From Alteromonas lipotrueiana (GTDB lineage: Bacteria > Pseudomonadota > Gammaproteobacteria > Enterobacterales > Alteromonadaceae): a stretch of DNA of 64,000 nt. Below the pieces are notes generated by a model that was not told where the DNA came from, searched no databases, and saw only the letters and a program-made list of their open reading frames with translations. The position numbers and the translations under genes were made by a program. The stretch is taken from assembly GCF_019249245.1 (NCBI RefSeq), contig NZ_JAESDK010000001.1, forward strand, positions 1 to 64,000. Reading direction: 5' to 3'. Shown here one piece after another: positions 35,581-44,569 of the stretch; within the stretch, counting starts at the first letter, position 1, and every line of letters begins with the position of its first letter.

Positions 35581-37810
35581 GATAATGTGACCTGCGTAGA
35601 CGCTGGCGCAATAGCTCTGCGACCGTATTTATTATAAAAGTAAAACCAAACAACAGGCAGGCTGTAAGAAACAGTATTTGATAATGCGCACTGCCTACTT
35701 CAGCTTCGGGCAGCTCAATAGCCAGATTTGCGGTGAGCGCGCGCAGACCCTCAAACAGACTCCATGAAGCGATGGGCGTGTTACCTGTTACCATCAGAAC
35801 TATCATTGTTTCACCAAATGCCCGACCAAAACCCAGCATAATTGCGGCTAATACACCGGGCATCGCCACATGCAATACTACCCTGTACAAGGTCTGTAAG
35901 GGTGTCGCGCCTAACGCAAACGATGCGCGCTTTAAGTCACTCGGCACACTGTGTATGGCATCTTCAGCCAGAGAATAAATACCTGGGCTCACTGCCAGCC
36001 CCAGGGCAATGGCTACCACCAATGAGGTTTTTCCGATAGGGCTTTGCGTGTCTGCAAAAAATGCCTGCGCCCCCTGACCGTCGCTTAAAAAATGCAGCAC
36101 CTCTGGGGCCACCATAAAACACACCGCGCCTAATACCAGTAAGGTTATCGCCGCCAGTAATAATTCTACGCTTCTGTTTATATAGGCCCAACGCCTTGCC
36201 ACAACGGCTTTTAGTAACAAGGTTGCCACTAAGATTAAAGGCAGGGCGAGAATAAAAAAGACCACACCCACTAACAGATGAGTCGCCATTGGTGTAAGCC
36301 AAATTGCGGCTATAAAACCAATAACCACTGAGGGTATTGCCTCTAGCATCTCTATGGCCGGCTTTACCCAGGCGCGTAACGTTGCGTGGGCAAAATACCC
36401 CGTGTAAATAGCAGCACTGATGGCCATAGGGATAGCAATTATTAAAGCAAGAAACGAAGCTTTAATGCTGCCCATCAGCAGTGGCGTAAGGCTGAACTTT
36501 TGCTCCTGAAAATCGGTGGCGGTGGAACTTTGCCAGGTCTGTTGTGGTGATAAATACCCTTCGTATTGCTGAGGTTCAAATAGCGAGGCCCACGTGGTGA
36601 TGCCCGATAAATTACGGGTTTGATAAATGTCGAGATGTCGGGAGTTAAAAGCATATAAACGCGTAGCATACCAGCGTAAGCCAGTGATCAATTGCTCGCT
36701 GTAAGACTGGGTAACTATCTCACCCGTGACACGATTTATGATAAGTAAACGCTTACTATTGGTGGATAAAACCAAAGCATTAGCGGTAGGATGCGCTGCC
36801 ACCGCCAAAGGTTGCTCTGAAGGGTTCAGGGCAAATGAATAGGTAGGCTGATAAATCATTTTGCCATTGTGATTTTGCAATACCCAACGGGTTATTTTGC
36901 CTGAATTATTAGCAATAAGAACCGTACGATCTTTGGGTAAACTCTGCCACCAGCTGATACTTTCTTCAAGGGGGGCCTCGCCTTGTTCTTGCCCCTGGTA
37001 GTTTTGCATAACCAAACCGGAGCCGGTGGTAACTAACTGTAAACCAGTATCGGGTAGTGTTAACACCGATTGTGATGGCGTGAATGTTGAGCTGAAAACC
37101 TCAGCCGGGTTTTGACGGTTTATCCAGTGTACGGTCGTGCTGTCGGGCTGTTGTAGTTGTAAAACCAGCCAGTTGCGACCTATTGCCGCACGCCAGGTCT
37201 TAACCTGCTGCCATTGGCCCACAGGTAATGAAGCCTGCAACAAAGGGGGTTGTGCTAATGGTGCCGGGTCAACATCTGAAGAAGCGGTTTTATCAATAGC
37301 AGCCCCGGTAGAAGTTATCCCCTTAGATGCTGTCACGTTATACAACGTTACCTCAGCCCTGGACGTTACTGCCACCACAAATGTGTTATTTAAATGCTCA
37401 ACCGTTTTTGCCTGCCTGTGACATAGCGTCGGTGTTGCCGCGGGCGACCGGGGGGTATTAGCTGGGTTTAACGGGCTGATATTTGTGGGCACAGAACTTC
37501 GCTGTTTTTGTGATAACGCCTGATGTGCCAAGCTTACCTGCTGTAACCGACAGCCGGGCCATATCAATACTGCAGACTCACGTTCTAGCATATCGTCAAC
37601 CGCCACTAACTGCGCCGTAGCACTAACCGGATGCTGACTTTGCAGTGTGACCGCAGGCGTAAATAACAACGGCGCCGCCTGACTCAGCAGTTGTGTTACC
37701 AGCACGATAAGGGTCAATAATACCAGTGCGCCAAATGCCGTCACCAGGACCTTCATGCGATGGTCTTTGCGTTGACGTTGCCGGGTTCTGCTGGAAATTT
37801 TAAGATTCAT
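35573..37810 (-). CDS. pstC: Phosphate ABC transporter permease PstC, extended form
   Basis: 745 residues against about 320 in E. coli. TM1 (about 20-42) is followed by a periplasmic region of about 390 residues that looks beta-rich, with repeats such as VLIANNSGKITRWVLQNHNGK and VLSTNSKRLLIINRVTGEI that suggest a propeller. The permease core begins near KASFLALIIAIPMAISAAIY and carries the EAA-loop pattern SFALGATPLQTLYRVVLHVA. ATG at 37810 is preferred over TTG at 37837. No pstS is next to it and no clear Pho box was found upstream. Confidence 0.92.
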   Translation of the reverse strand: MNLKISSRTRQRQRKDHRMKVLVTAFGALVLLTLIVLVTQLLSQAAPLLFTPAVTLQSQHPVSATAQLVAVDDMLERESAVLIWPGCRLQQVSLAHQALSQKQRSSVPTNISPLNPANTPRSPAATPTLCHRQAKTVEHLNNTFVVAVTSRAEVTLYNVTASKGITSTGAAIDKTASSDVDPAPLAQPPLLQASLPVGQWQQVKTWRAAIGRNWLVLQLQQPDSTTVHWINRQNPAEVFSSTFTPSQSVLTLPDTGLQLVTTGSGLVMQNYQGQEQGEAPLEESISWWQSLPKDRTVLIANNSGKITRWVLQNHNGKMIYQPTYSFALNPSEQPLAVAAHPTANALVLSTNSKRLLIINRVTGEIVTQSYSEQLITGLRWYATRLYAFNSRHLDIYQTRNLSGITTWASLFEPQQYEGYLSPQQTWQSSTATDFQEQKFSLTPLLMGSIKASFLALIIAIPMAISAAIYTGYFAHATLRAWVKPAIEMLEAIPSVVIGFIAAIWLTPMATHLLVGVVFFILALPLILVATLLLKAVVARRWAYINRSVELLLAAITLLVLGAVCFMVAPEVLHFLSDGQGAQAFFADTQSPIGKTSLVVAIALGLAVSPGIYSLAEDAIHSVPSDLKRASFALGATPLQTLYRVVLHVAMPGVLAAIMLGFGRAFGETMIVLMVTGNTPIASWSLFEGLRALTANLAIELPEAEVGSAHYQILFLTACLLFGFTFIINTVAELLRQRLRRSHYHG

Positions 37811-37967
37811 ACTTGTCTGACAACAGGTTACGCTCAAAATTGGGCTGGTTAGGCGCTAATGATGTGGTATTTTATGAGTTATTATCAAGTGAATTCTGGC
37901 AGAGCGCGGCGCGCCATCTTTCACCTGGTCTGTTAAATTTCAGTCACAACCAAACACCGGAGCACCT

Positions 37968-38474
37968 ATGCAACCAGTAATTATTACTATAATGGGCAAA
38001 GACAAAACCGGCATTGTAGATACGCTTGCCAAGGCAGTATACCAGCATGGCGGTAATTGGCAGGGTAGTAGCTTTGCGCACATGGCTGGTATGTTTACCG
38101 GCTTTGTTGAGGTGCAGGTACCTCAAAACCAACACGACGAGCTTGTTGCTGCACTAAATGGCTTACCCGACCTCGAAGTGAAGGCGGTGTCTTCTCCGGA
38201 TAGTTCAAAAGCATTGGGTAACACGCTAACCGTCGAAGTTATGGGTAATGACAAACCCGGCATTGTGCAAGAACTGACCGCCACTTTGAACCAGTTTAAT
38301 TTAAATATTGTATCTTTTGACTCAACGGTTGAGAGTGCGGCTAACTGGGGCTCAATGATGTTTAAGGCCCGGGCCCGATTAGCGGTACCTGAAGCGTTTA
38401 ATCAGGATGCTTTACAAAGCGCACTGGAAAACCTGGCCAACGATCTGGTAGTCGACATTAACACGCAAAGTTAA
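37968..38474 (+). CDS. gcvR: ACT-domain regulator, GcvR-like
   Basis: 168 residues with two ACT domains (about 4-75 and 85-160). Each starts with the ligand-site pattern: ITIMGKDKTGIVDTLAKAV and VEVMGNDKPGIVQELTATL. GcvR in E. coli binds glycine and blocks the activator GcvA of the glycine cleavage operon. Length and layout fit, but other double-ACT proteins exist and no gcvA is nearby. CGGAGC before the ATG supports the start. It is divergent from pstC. Confidence 0.75.
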   Translation: MQPVIITIMGKDKTGIVDTLAKAVYQHGGNWQGSSFAHMAGMFTGFVEVQVPQNQHDELVAALNGLPDLEVKAVSSPDSSKALGNTLTVEVMGNDKPGIVQELTATLNQFNLNIVSFDSTVESAANWGSMMFKARARLAVPEAFNQDALQSALENLANDLVVDINTQS

Positions 38475-38555
38475 TATATCTGCGGTAGTGTCACCGGCGT
38501 GCTTGTGTAGCGGCACGCTGCCTCTTTATTGGTTTAACTGTGAACAAAGACACCT

Positions 38556-40625
38556 ATGGAACCCAACGCGCTTTATTATCCCAAAGAGTTAAGCTGGCTA
38601 GCGTTTAACGAACGCGTTTTGCAGGAGGCCGCTGACAAAAATACGCCTGTGGTTGAGCGTATACGCTTTTTAGGCATTTACTCTAACAATCTTGACGAAT
38701 TTTACCGGGTGCACGCCGCCGATGTAAAACGACTCATCACTATCGCGCAAAACGATGGGGTGGAAGATGAAGCGCGCAGTAAAATTGAGCTGATGGAGCA
38801 AATTCAGAAAAAAGTGGTGTCATTGTCTAACAAGTTTGACCAGATTCACCGTGATGTGGTTAAGGCACTGGCACGCTATAATATTTTTATATTACGCAAA
38901 AACGAGCTTACCGATTACCAGATAGCCTGGGCCCGTAACTTTTTTGTCAATAAAATACTGCGTCATATTGCCCCGGTACTGATCGACAAGAAAACCGACC
39001 TACTGAGTCGCTTGAATGGGTCTGCGGTGTATTTGTATGTCGCGATTCGACGTAAAGACAAAAACACCCGCTATGCGGCATTGCAGGTGCCTTCGCAAGA
39101 AATGTCGCGCTTTGTACAAATTCCTCCGCAAAAAAGTCGTAAGAAAAAACATATTATTTTGTTGGATGACATCATTCAGCTGTGTTTAGAAGAGATATTC
39201 CGGGGCTTTGTGAAGTACGACTCTTTAGAGGCGTTTTCATTTAAAATGACCCGTGACGCTGAATATTCTATCAATGATGAAATTGATGAAAGTTACGTCG
39301 AAAAAATGTCTGAAAGCATGAAGCAGCGCCTGATTGCCGAACCCGTTCGGGTAATTTATGACAATAGTATGCCTATTGATATGGTGCATGACTTGCGCAA
39401 GCGGCTGAAAATCACCTCTTTGGATACCATGCACGCGGCTGGCCATTTTCGTAATTTTAAAGATTTCATTGGTTTTCCGAATGTAGGTCGTGATTATCTT
39501 GAACACGCCGCCCTGCCAGCGATCGATACCAAAGAATTTTCTAAGTTCAATACCGTTTTTGATGCCATTACAGCGCATGATATTTTGCTGTATTACCCTT
39601 ATCACCGGTTTTTGCATTTTACTGAGTTTGTACGCCAGGCCGCCTTTGACCCCAGTGTAAAAACTATCCGTATTAATATTTATCGGGTGGCCAGTAATTC
39701 AAGAATTGTTAACTCGCTGATTGACGCAGTCGATAACGGGAAAAAAGTGACCGTGGTGGTCGAGATTCGCGCCCGGTTTGACGAAGAAGCCAATATTGAA
39801 TGGTCAAAGCGCATGACCGACGCGGGCATTCGCGTGGTGCTGGGCGTTCCTACCTTAAAAATTCACAGTAAACTGTGTTTGGTTACTCGTGAAGAACGAG
39901 GATCGCTGGTGCATTATGCCCACTTTGGTACCGGTAACTTTAATGAAAAAACCGCAAAAATTTATACTGACTACAGTCTATTTACCCGTAATCAGGAACT
40001 GGCAGAAGAGGCCGTGGCAGTATTTGACCTGATTCAGTACCCCTATCGCCGGTATAAATTTCAGCATCTGCAAATCTCGCCTTTGAATGCCCGAACCAAA
40101 ATTCAGTCGCTTATTCGTAAAGAAATTCAGCATCTTAAAGAAGGGCACACTGCCGGTATCACCTTTAAAATTAATAACCTGGTCGACAAAGAGCTGATTG
40201 ACGATTTGTACCGGGCCGGCCAGGCGGGCATAAAGATTCGCGGCATTGTCCGGGGTATGTGCTCGCTGGTTCCGGGTTTGCCCGGCATTAGCGATAACAT
40301 TGAAATAATTTCTATTGTCGATCGGTTTCTGGAACATCCGCGGGTTATGATTTTTGAAGGTGGCGGCGATCGGAAAGTGTTTATTTCGTCAGCTGACTGG
40401 ATGACCCGTAACATGGATAACCGAATTGAAGTTGGCTGCCCTATTTACGACAAACGCTTACAACAGCGTATTGTTGAAATGACCGAAATTCAGTTTTGCG
40501 ATACCTTGAAGGCCAGAGTCATAGATAAAGAACAAACCAATCGATATGTGCGTCGTGGTAACCGTAAAAAGTTACGCTCACAGATTGAAATATACGACTA
40601 CCTTAACCAGCTAGAGAACGAATAA
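38556..40625 (+). CDS. ppk: Polyphosphate kinase 1
   Basis: 689 residues and full length. The N-domain starts with YYPKELSWLAFNERVLQEA, and SNNLDEFYRVHAADVKR follows. The phospholipase-D-like catalytic half contains LKIHSKLCLV, whose His is the phosphorylated residue, and HFGTGNFNEKTAKIYTDYSLFT. It makes long-chain polyphosphate from ATP. The ribosome site is weak. It ends six bases before ppx, so both are one operon. Its place beside pst, phoU and pit puts uptake and storage of phosphate together. Confidence 0.96.
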   Translation: MEPNALYYPKELSWLAFNERVLQEAADKNTPVVERIRFLGIYSNNLDEFYRVHAADVKRLITIAQNDGVEDEARSKIELMEQIQKKVVSLSNKFDQIHRDVVKALARYNIFILRKNELTDYQIAWARNFFVNKILRHIAPVLIDKKTDLLSRLNGSAVYLYVAIRRKDKNTRYAALQVPSQEMSRFVQIPPQKSRKKKHIILLDDIIQLCLEEIFRGFVKYDSLEAFSFKMTRDAEYSINDEIDESYVEKMSESMKQRLIAEPVRVIYDNSMPIDMVHDLRKRLKITSLDTMHAAGHFRNFKDFIGFPNVGRDYLEHAALPAIDTKEFSKFNTVFDAITAHDILLYYPYHRFLHFTEFVRQAAFDPSVKTIRINIYRVASNSRIVNSLIDAVDNGKKVTVVVEIRARFDEEANIEWSKRMTDAGIRVVLGVPTLKIHSKLCLVTREERGSLVHYAHFGTGNFNEKTAKIYTDYSLFTRNQELAEEAVAVFDLIQYPYRRYKFQHLQISPLNARTKIQSLIRKEIQHLKEGHTAGITFKINNLVDKELIDDLYRAGQAGIKIRGIVRGMCSLVPGLPGISDNIEIISIVDRFLEHPRVMIFEGGGDRKVFISSADWMTRNMDNRIEVGCPIYDKRLQQRIVEMTEIQFCDTLKARVIDKEQTNRYVRRGNRKKLRSQIEIYDYLNQLENE

Positions 40626-40630
40626 CCCCA

Positions 40631-42160
40631 ATGACTCAACAAGAATCCGCATTAGGCAGTGTCGCTAGCCGTGAGACCGCCAAGGTAGCCGCGCTGGATA
40701 TTGGCTCCAATAGCTTTCACCTTGTGGTGGCCCGCATCAATGCTGGCTCAGTACAAATACTGCACCGGGTAAAACAAAAAGTACGTATGGCGGCAGGTCT
40801 TGATGAGCATAATATGCTTTCTGAAGAAGCCATAAACCGGGGTCTGGATACTTTGCGTATTGTTGCGCAAAGTCTGGCCGGTTTTGCTCCCGACTCGGTA
40901 CGTATTGTCGCCACACATACACTTCGAAAGGCTAAAAATGCAGGCGATTTTATCGAAGCTGCCCGTGAAATTATGCCTTATCCTATCGAGATAATACCCG
41001 GTCACGAAGAAGCCCGGCTTATTTATTCAGGCGTAGCCCATACCAATCACACCGAGGGGCGCCGTCTTGTGGTTGATATTGGCGGCGGTTCAACCGAATT
41101 TATTATTGGCGACGGCTTTACACCATTGGTGTGTAGTAGTCAGCAAATGGGTTGCGTTAGTTATACCGAGCGATTTTTTGCCACCGGCGAGCTTACCAGT
41201 AAGGCATTTGATAAAGCCATAACCAGTGTCGGACAAGATCTTGAAGATATTGTACAGCGCTATCGCAAACTAGGCTGGGCACAGTGTCTGGGTACTTCAG
41301 GCACCATTAAAACCTTATTTAACCTGGCTCAGCGCGAGCGCAATAATGGCCACACCGTACCCATCACCCTTAAGTGCTTAAAAAATCTGAAAAAACAATT
41401 TATTACTGCCGGGCACATAGACAAGTTAATAATGCCTGAAATTAGTGAGGACCGACGCCACGTAATTGCGGGCGGACTGGCAATATTAATTGGTATCTTT
41501 CGGTCTTTAAAAATTGATGGGCTGGTTTACTCACCGGCAGCGCTGCGTGAAGGTGTGCTGTATCAGATGGAAGATGAGCTACACAATGCCGATATTAAAA
41601 GTCGCACAGCGTCAAGTCTGGCAACCCGCTACGATGTTGATATTACGCAGGCTAACCTGGTATTAAATACCTGCCGGTATTTGTACGATCAGTGCACTAA
41701 ACCATGGAAGCTCAAAGACCATGATTTTCGTAATTTATTAGGTTGGGCTGCTACATTGCATGAAGTTGGCCTACAGATTAACTCAAGAGGCGTACAGCGT
41801 CATTCAGCCTACATTCTTGGCAATGTTGAAATGCCAGGCTTCACCCAGGAACAACAGGGCTTACTGGCTTCACTGGTGCGTTTTCACCGAAAGAAAATAA
41901 AGCCTAATCAAATTCCGGCGTTTCATCTTTACGACCAAAACAGTGTACGCAGACTTGTAGGGTTATTGCGACTGGGAGTATTGTTAAATAAAAAGCGTCA
42001 GGAAGGTTTTTTACCAAAGTTTATTGTTCAGGCAAAAAGAGCCAAACTTGTGCTTACTTTTCCTGCAGACTGGCTGGAACACCGGCCAATTCTACATGCT
42101 GACCTGATGCAGGAGCAGCGTTACTGGAAAGCAATGGACATGCAGCTAGTGTTTGAGTAG
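40631..42160 (+). CDS. ppx: Exopolyphosphatase / guanosine pentaphosphatase family
   Basis: 509 residues. The actin-like ATPase-fold motifs are present: AALDIGSNSFHLVVARI at the N-terminus and VVDIGGGSTEFIIG near residue 145, followed by the C-terminal HD-like helical domain. The enzyme removes terminal phosphate from polyphosphate and may also act on pppGpp. It is the second gene of ppk-ppx, the same order as in E. coli. Its last 107 bases overlap the 3' end of the convergent diguanylate cyclase gene. Confidence 0.94.
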   Translation: MTQQESALGSVASRETAKVAALDIGSNSFHLVVARINAGSVQILHRVKQKVRMAAGLDEHNMLSEEAINRGLDTLRIVAQSLAGFAPDSVRIVATHTLRKAKNAGDFIEAAREIMPYPIEIIPGHEEARLIYSGVAHTNHTEGRRLVVDIGGGSTEFIIGDGFTPLVCSSQQMGCVSYTERFFATGELTSKAFDKAITSVGQDLEDIVQRYRKLGWAQCLGTSGTIKTLFNLAQRERNNGHTVPITLKCLKNLKKQFITAGHIDKLIMPEISEDRRHVIAGGLAILIGIFRSLKIDGLVYSPAALREGVLYQMEDELHNADIKSRTASSLATRYDVDITQANLVLNTCRYLYDQCTKPWKLKDHDFRNLLGWAATLHEVGLQINSRGVQRHSAYILGNVEMPGFTQEQQGLLASLVRFHRKKIKPNQIPAFHLYDQNSVRRLVGLLRLGVLLNKKRQEGFLPKFIVQAKRAKLVLTFPADWLEHRPILHADLMQEQRYWKAMDMQLVFE

Positions 42161-43328
42161 TGTCCGACTGAAACATTACGACCTGGTTTCTACCCTGATT
42201 TTTGGCCTGATATAACGCCTGGTCTGCCTCGCCAATAATTTCAAACAAATCGGCCTTAGGCGGCATGGCCAGCAAACCAAACGACGCGGTAAGCTGAATA
42301 TCGTGGGCTTTGTAATTTAGCGGATGTGCGGCTACATAGCGGCACAACGCATTAGCCCAGTGAGCGGCTTTATCGATGTCGTAACCTATCAGCAATATCA
42401 AAAATTCTTCGCCCCCCATCCGAATAAGCACATCATCGCCGCACAGCTGACTGCGCAATAACTGACTAAAATGGTTCAGGGCTTTGTCGCCTGCCAAATG
42501 TCCGTGTTTGTCATTAATTTGTTTAAAGTGGTCAATGTCACAGACCAGCATACACACTTGCAAATCTTGCGATTCGGCACGTTTAACCAAAGCCGGCGCA
42601 ACATCATAAAAGTAATTACGATTTTTGCAGGCCGTCAGTGGGTCTCGGTAAATTTGCTTACGCAAGCGAATAACCAAAGAGTGCATAAACGAGATAACAA
42701 AGCCTAGCATAAAGATAATCATGGCAATAACCGCTAACCCAAAGGTTATAAAGCTTTTGTACTGCGACGTTACTGAAATAACAAACATATAAAGCGGCCC
42801 ACCCAATACCAGAACCGCCACTGCCCCGCTTAAAATACAAAACAGTACCTTATCGCCTACGCTGCGCTGGTCCATCAGTTGCCTCATTTTAAGCGCTGCT
42901 GCGAATATGGGTATCAGTGTGCTGATTAAAAATAACATTTGGCAAAGAAAGAAATTATCGCCGGCATTGTGTACCAGTACCGTTAAGGTTTCTAACGTAA
43001 CCAGGTGCACTAAAATAAATAAACGATGGGGGGTGGGCAAAGGACGCCCGAAGCGTTTTAATACCGTTAGATAGACCATGTAGGCGGCCAACGTGGCGCA
43101 TAGATTCTGGCCCAATCCATAAAACAGGGTGGTTTCAACGTACAGCAGATTAGAAAACCCGTAACTTAACCATAAAAAGAACAGGAATAAACGGGCAAAC
43201 AAACCTGTACTGGATTTATGGTTTCGTTTTAATGAGGGAGCGGGCAAGGCATAAGTGAACATCATGCCGACTGTAGCAATTACGCCCAGCACCGCCACCT
43301 GCAAGAAGAGTAGTTCGTTTATATGCAC
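42054..43328 (-). CDS. Membrane-bound diguanylate cyclase (GGDEF)
   Basis: 424 residues. About seven N-terminal membrane segments (to residue 215) form the sensor. The GGDEF domain (about 225-385) has DPLTACKNRNYF, DIDHFKQINDKHGHLAGD and the active motif RMGGEEF, so c-di-GMP synthesis is expected. The position of the inhibitory RxxD Arg is Cys (CGDD), so product inhibition through the I-site is unlikely. A 36-residue tail after NQVVMF runs antisense into ppx. It is a single-gene unit. It may oppose the HD-GYP protein at 3940-5496, though this is only an inference. Confidence 0.9.
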   Translation of the reverse strand: MHINELLFLQVAVLGVIATVGMMFTYALPAPSLKRNHKSSTGLFARLFLFFLWLSYGFSNLLYVETTLFYGLGQNLCATLAAYMVYLTVLKRFGRPLPTPHRLFILVHLVTLETLTVLVHNAGDNFFLCQMLFLISTLIPIFAAALKMRQLMDQRSVGDKVLFCILSGAVAVLVLGGPLYMFVISVTSQYKSFITFGLAVIAMIIFMLGFVISFMHSLVIRLRKQIYRDPLTACKNRNYFYDVAPALVKRAESQDLQVCMLVCDIDHFKQINDKHGHLAGDKALNHFSQLLRSQLCGDDVLIRMGGEEFLILLIGYDIDKAAHWANALCRYVAAHPLNYKAHDIQLTASFGLLAMPPKADLFEIIGEADQALYQAKNQGRNQVVMFQSDTTQTLAACPLLSSNAAPASGQHVELAGVPASLQEK

Positions 43329-43502
43329 TTATCACCACGGTCGGATTAAAATTAAACCCGGAATGTTTGTAATAAAATAGGTTGCCGCTAAAAACGGTCA
43401 GCCTTACTTAATAAGTTAGCAATTGTATAGGGTGACGTCAAAATCGGTACATCCGAATGTTTACCTGCGTATAGCATGGCAAACCTAACGGCAGAAAAGT
43501 AA

Positions 43503-43530
43503 TAATAAAAAGGCCGCCGGTGCGGCGGCC
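43503..43530 (-). terminator. Intrinsic terminator of the tkt-epd-pgk-fba block
   Basis: GGCCGCCG (43512-43519) and CGGCGGCC (43523-43530) form an 8-bp GC stem with a GTG loop. On the minus strand it is followed by TTTTTATTATT. It lies 11 bases after the aldolase stop codon. Confidence 0.92.
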
Positions 43531-43541
43531 CTGAAAGGCTA

Positions 43542-44441
43542 TCAGGCTTTGGAGGCCTGATAAATTGATTCTATCGTTTCATCTATCACACTATCGAAGT
43601 CTTTGTTGCTTTGTGCTGCATTAATGCCTTCGGTCAGTGCACGTGAAAAACTGGCGATCATGCCAGAATTGCAACGCAGTTTTTCATTGGCCTGCTCGCG
43701 ACTGTAGCCTCCCGATAACGCGACCACTTTTAATACTTTTGGGTGTTTTACCAATTCAGTGTAAAAGTTATCTTCTTCAGGCAGGGTAAGTTTGAGCATA
43801 ACCTGCTGGTCGTCACTGAGTTTATCCAGCTCGTTAACAATAGCCGCTTTAAGTAACGTCTCGGCTTGTGCTTTTTCAGTGCTGTTGATGTCTACTTCAG
43901 GTTCGATAATAGGAACCAGGCCCGCTGACAATATTTGGCGGCCAACTTCAAACTGCTGCTCAACCACTGACTTTATACCGGCTTCATTAGCCAGTTTAAT
44001 AACCGAGCGCATTTTGGTGCCAAATACATTTTGACGGTTGGCTTTTTCAAGCAGTGCATCCAACTCAGGCATAGGCTTCATCGTTTGCACGCCGTCGGCC
44101 TCATCATTTAACCCTTTGTCGACTTTTAAAAAGGGCACAACTTGCTTGTCTTCCCACAGATAGCGGGCGCTGGGCTTGCCTTCAATTTCACGGTCCAGTG
44201 TATTTTCAAACAAAATAGCACCTAACACTCTTTCACCATTAAAGGGGGTGCAAGTTATAATGCGGGTACGCATTTCGTGGACCAAAGAAAACATTTCATC
44301 GTCGTTGCTATACTGCGACTCTTCTACGCCGTATAAACGCAGAGCTTTAGGAGTACTACCACCACTTTGATCTAATGCAGCGATAAAACCATCCGCGGTT
44401 TTTACTTTTTCCAACATCGCGTTTTGAGCTTGTGATGTCAT
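43542..44441 (-). CDS. fba: Fructose-bisphosphate aldolase, class I
   Basis: 299 residues. The N-terminal [17 protein letters not shown], the central PIIEPEVDI and the late [17 protein letters not shown] are typical of bacterial class I (Schiff-base) aldolases, and no class II zinc ligands are seen. It splits fructose 1,6-bisphosphate in glycolysis and forms it in gluconeogenesis. In E. coli the epd-pgk operon ends with the unrelated class II fbaA, so a different enzyme occupies this slot here. ATG at 44441 is preferred over 44450 because AAGGA then has the right spacing. Confidence 0.9.
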   Translation of the reverse strand: MTSQAQNAMLEKVKTADGFIAALDQSGGSTPKALRLYGVEESQYSNDDEMFSLVHEMRTRIITCTPFNGERVLGAILFENTLDREIEGKPSARYLWEDKQVVPFLKVDKGLNDEADGVQTMKPMPELDALLEKANRQNVFGTKMRSVIKLANEAGIKSVVEQQFEVGRQILSAGLVPIIEPEVDINSTEKAQAETLLKAAIVNELDKLSDDQQVMLKLTLPEEDNFYTELVKHPKVLKVVALSGGYSREQANEKLRCNSGMIASFSRALTEGINAAQSNKDFDSVIDETIESIYQASKA

Positions 44442-44500
44442 GAGCAACATTCCTTTTTGTTACTGCCAGTGACGGCAGGTGTAGGGTTTATATTTATTGT

Positions 44501-44525
44501 CCGGTGCACCTGAAAGGTACACCGG
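44501..44525 (-). other. Hairpin in the pgk-fba intergenic gap
   Basis: CCGGTGCACCT and AGGTACACCGG form an 11-bp stem with one mismatch around GAA. There is no T-run on the minus strand, so it is more likely an mRNA processing or stability element than a terminator. Confidence 0.4.
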
Positions 44526-44569
44526 TTGTCTAAACAGCTAATCTGAAACTGTATAGCGTTGCTGCTGGA

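Noticed and set aside
37811-37967. Search for Pho boxes before pstC
   Set aside because: No pair of TGTCA-like repeats with the 11-bp period was found on either strand. Regulation by PhoB cannot be supported from this sequence.
43433-43440. TGACGTCA palindrome upstream of the diguanylate cyclase gene
   Set aside because: An 8-bp palindrome alone is weak, it is over 100 bases from the start codon, and no regulator with this site is known here.
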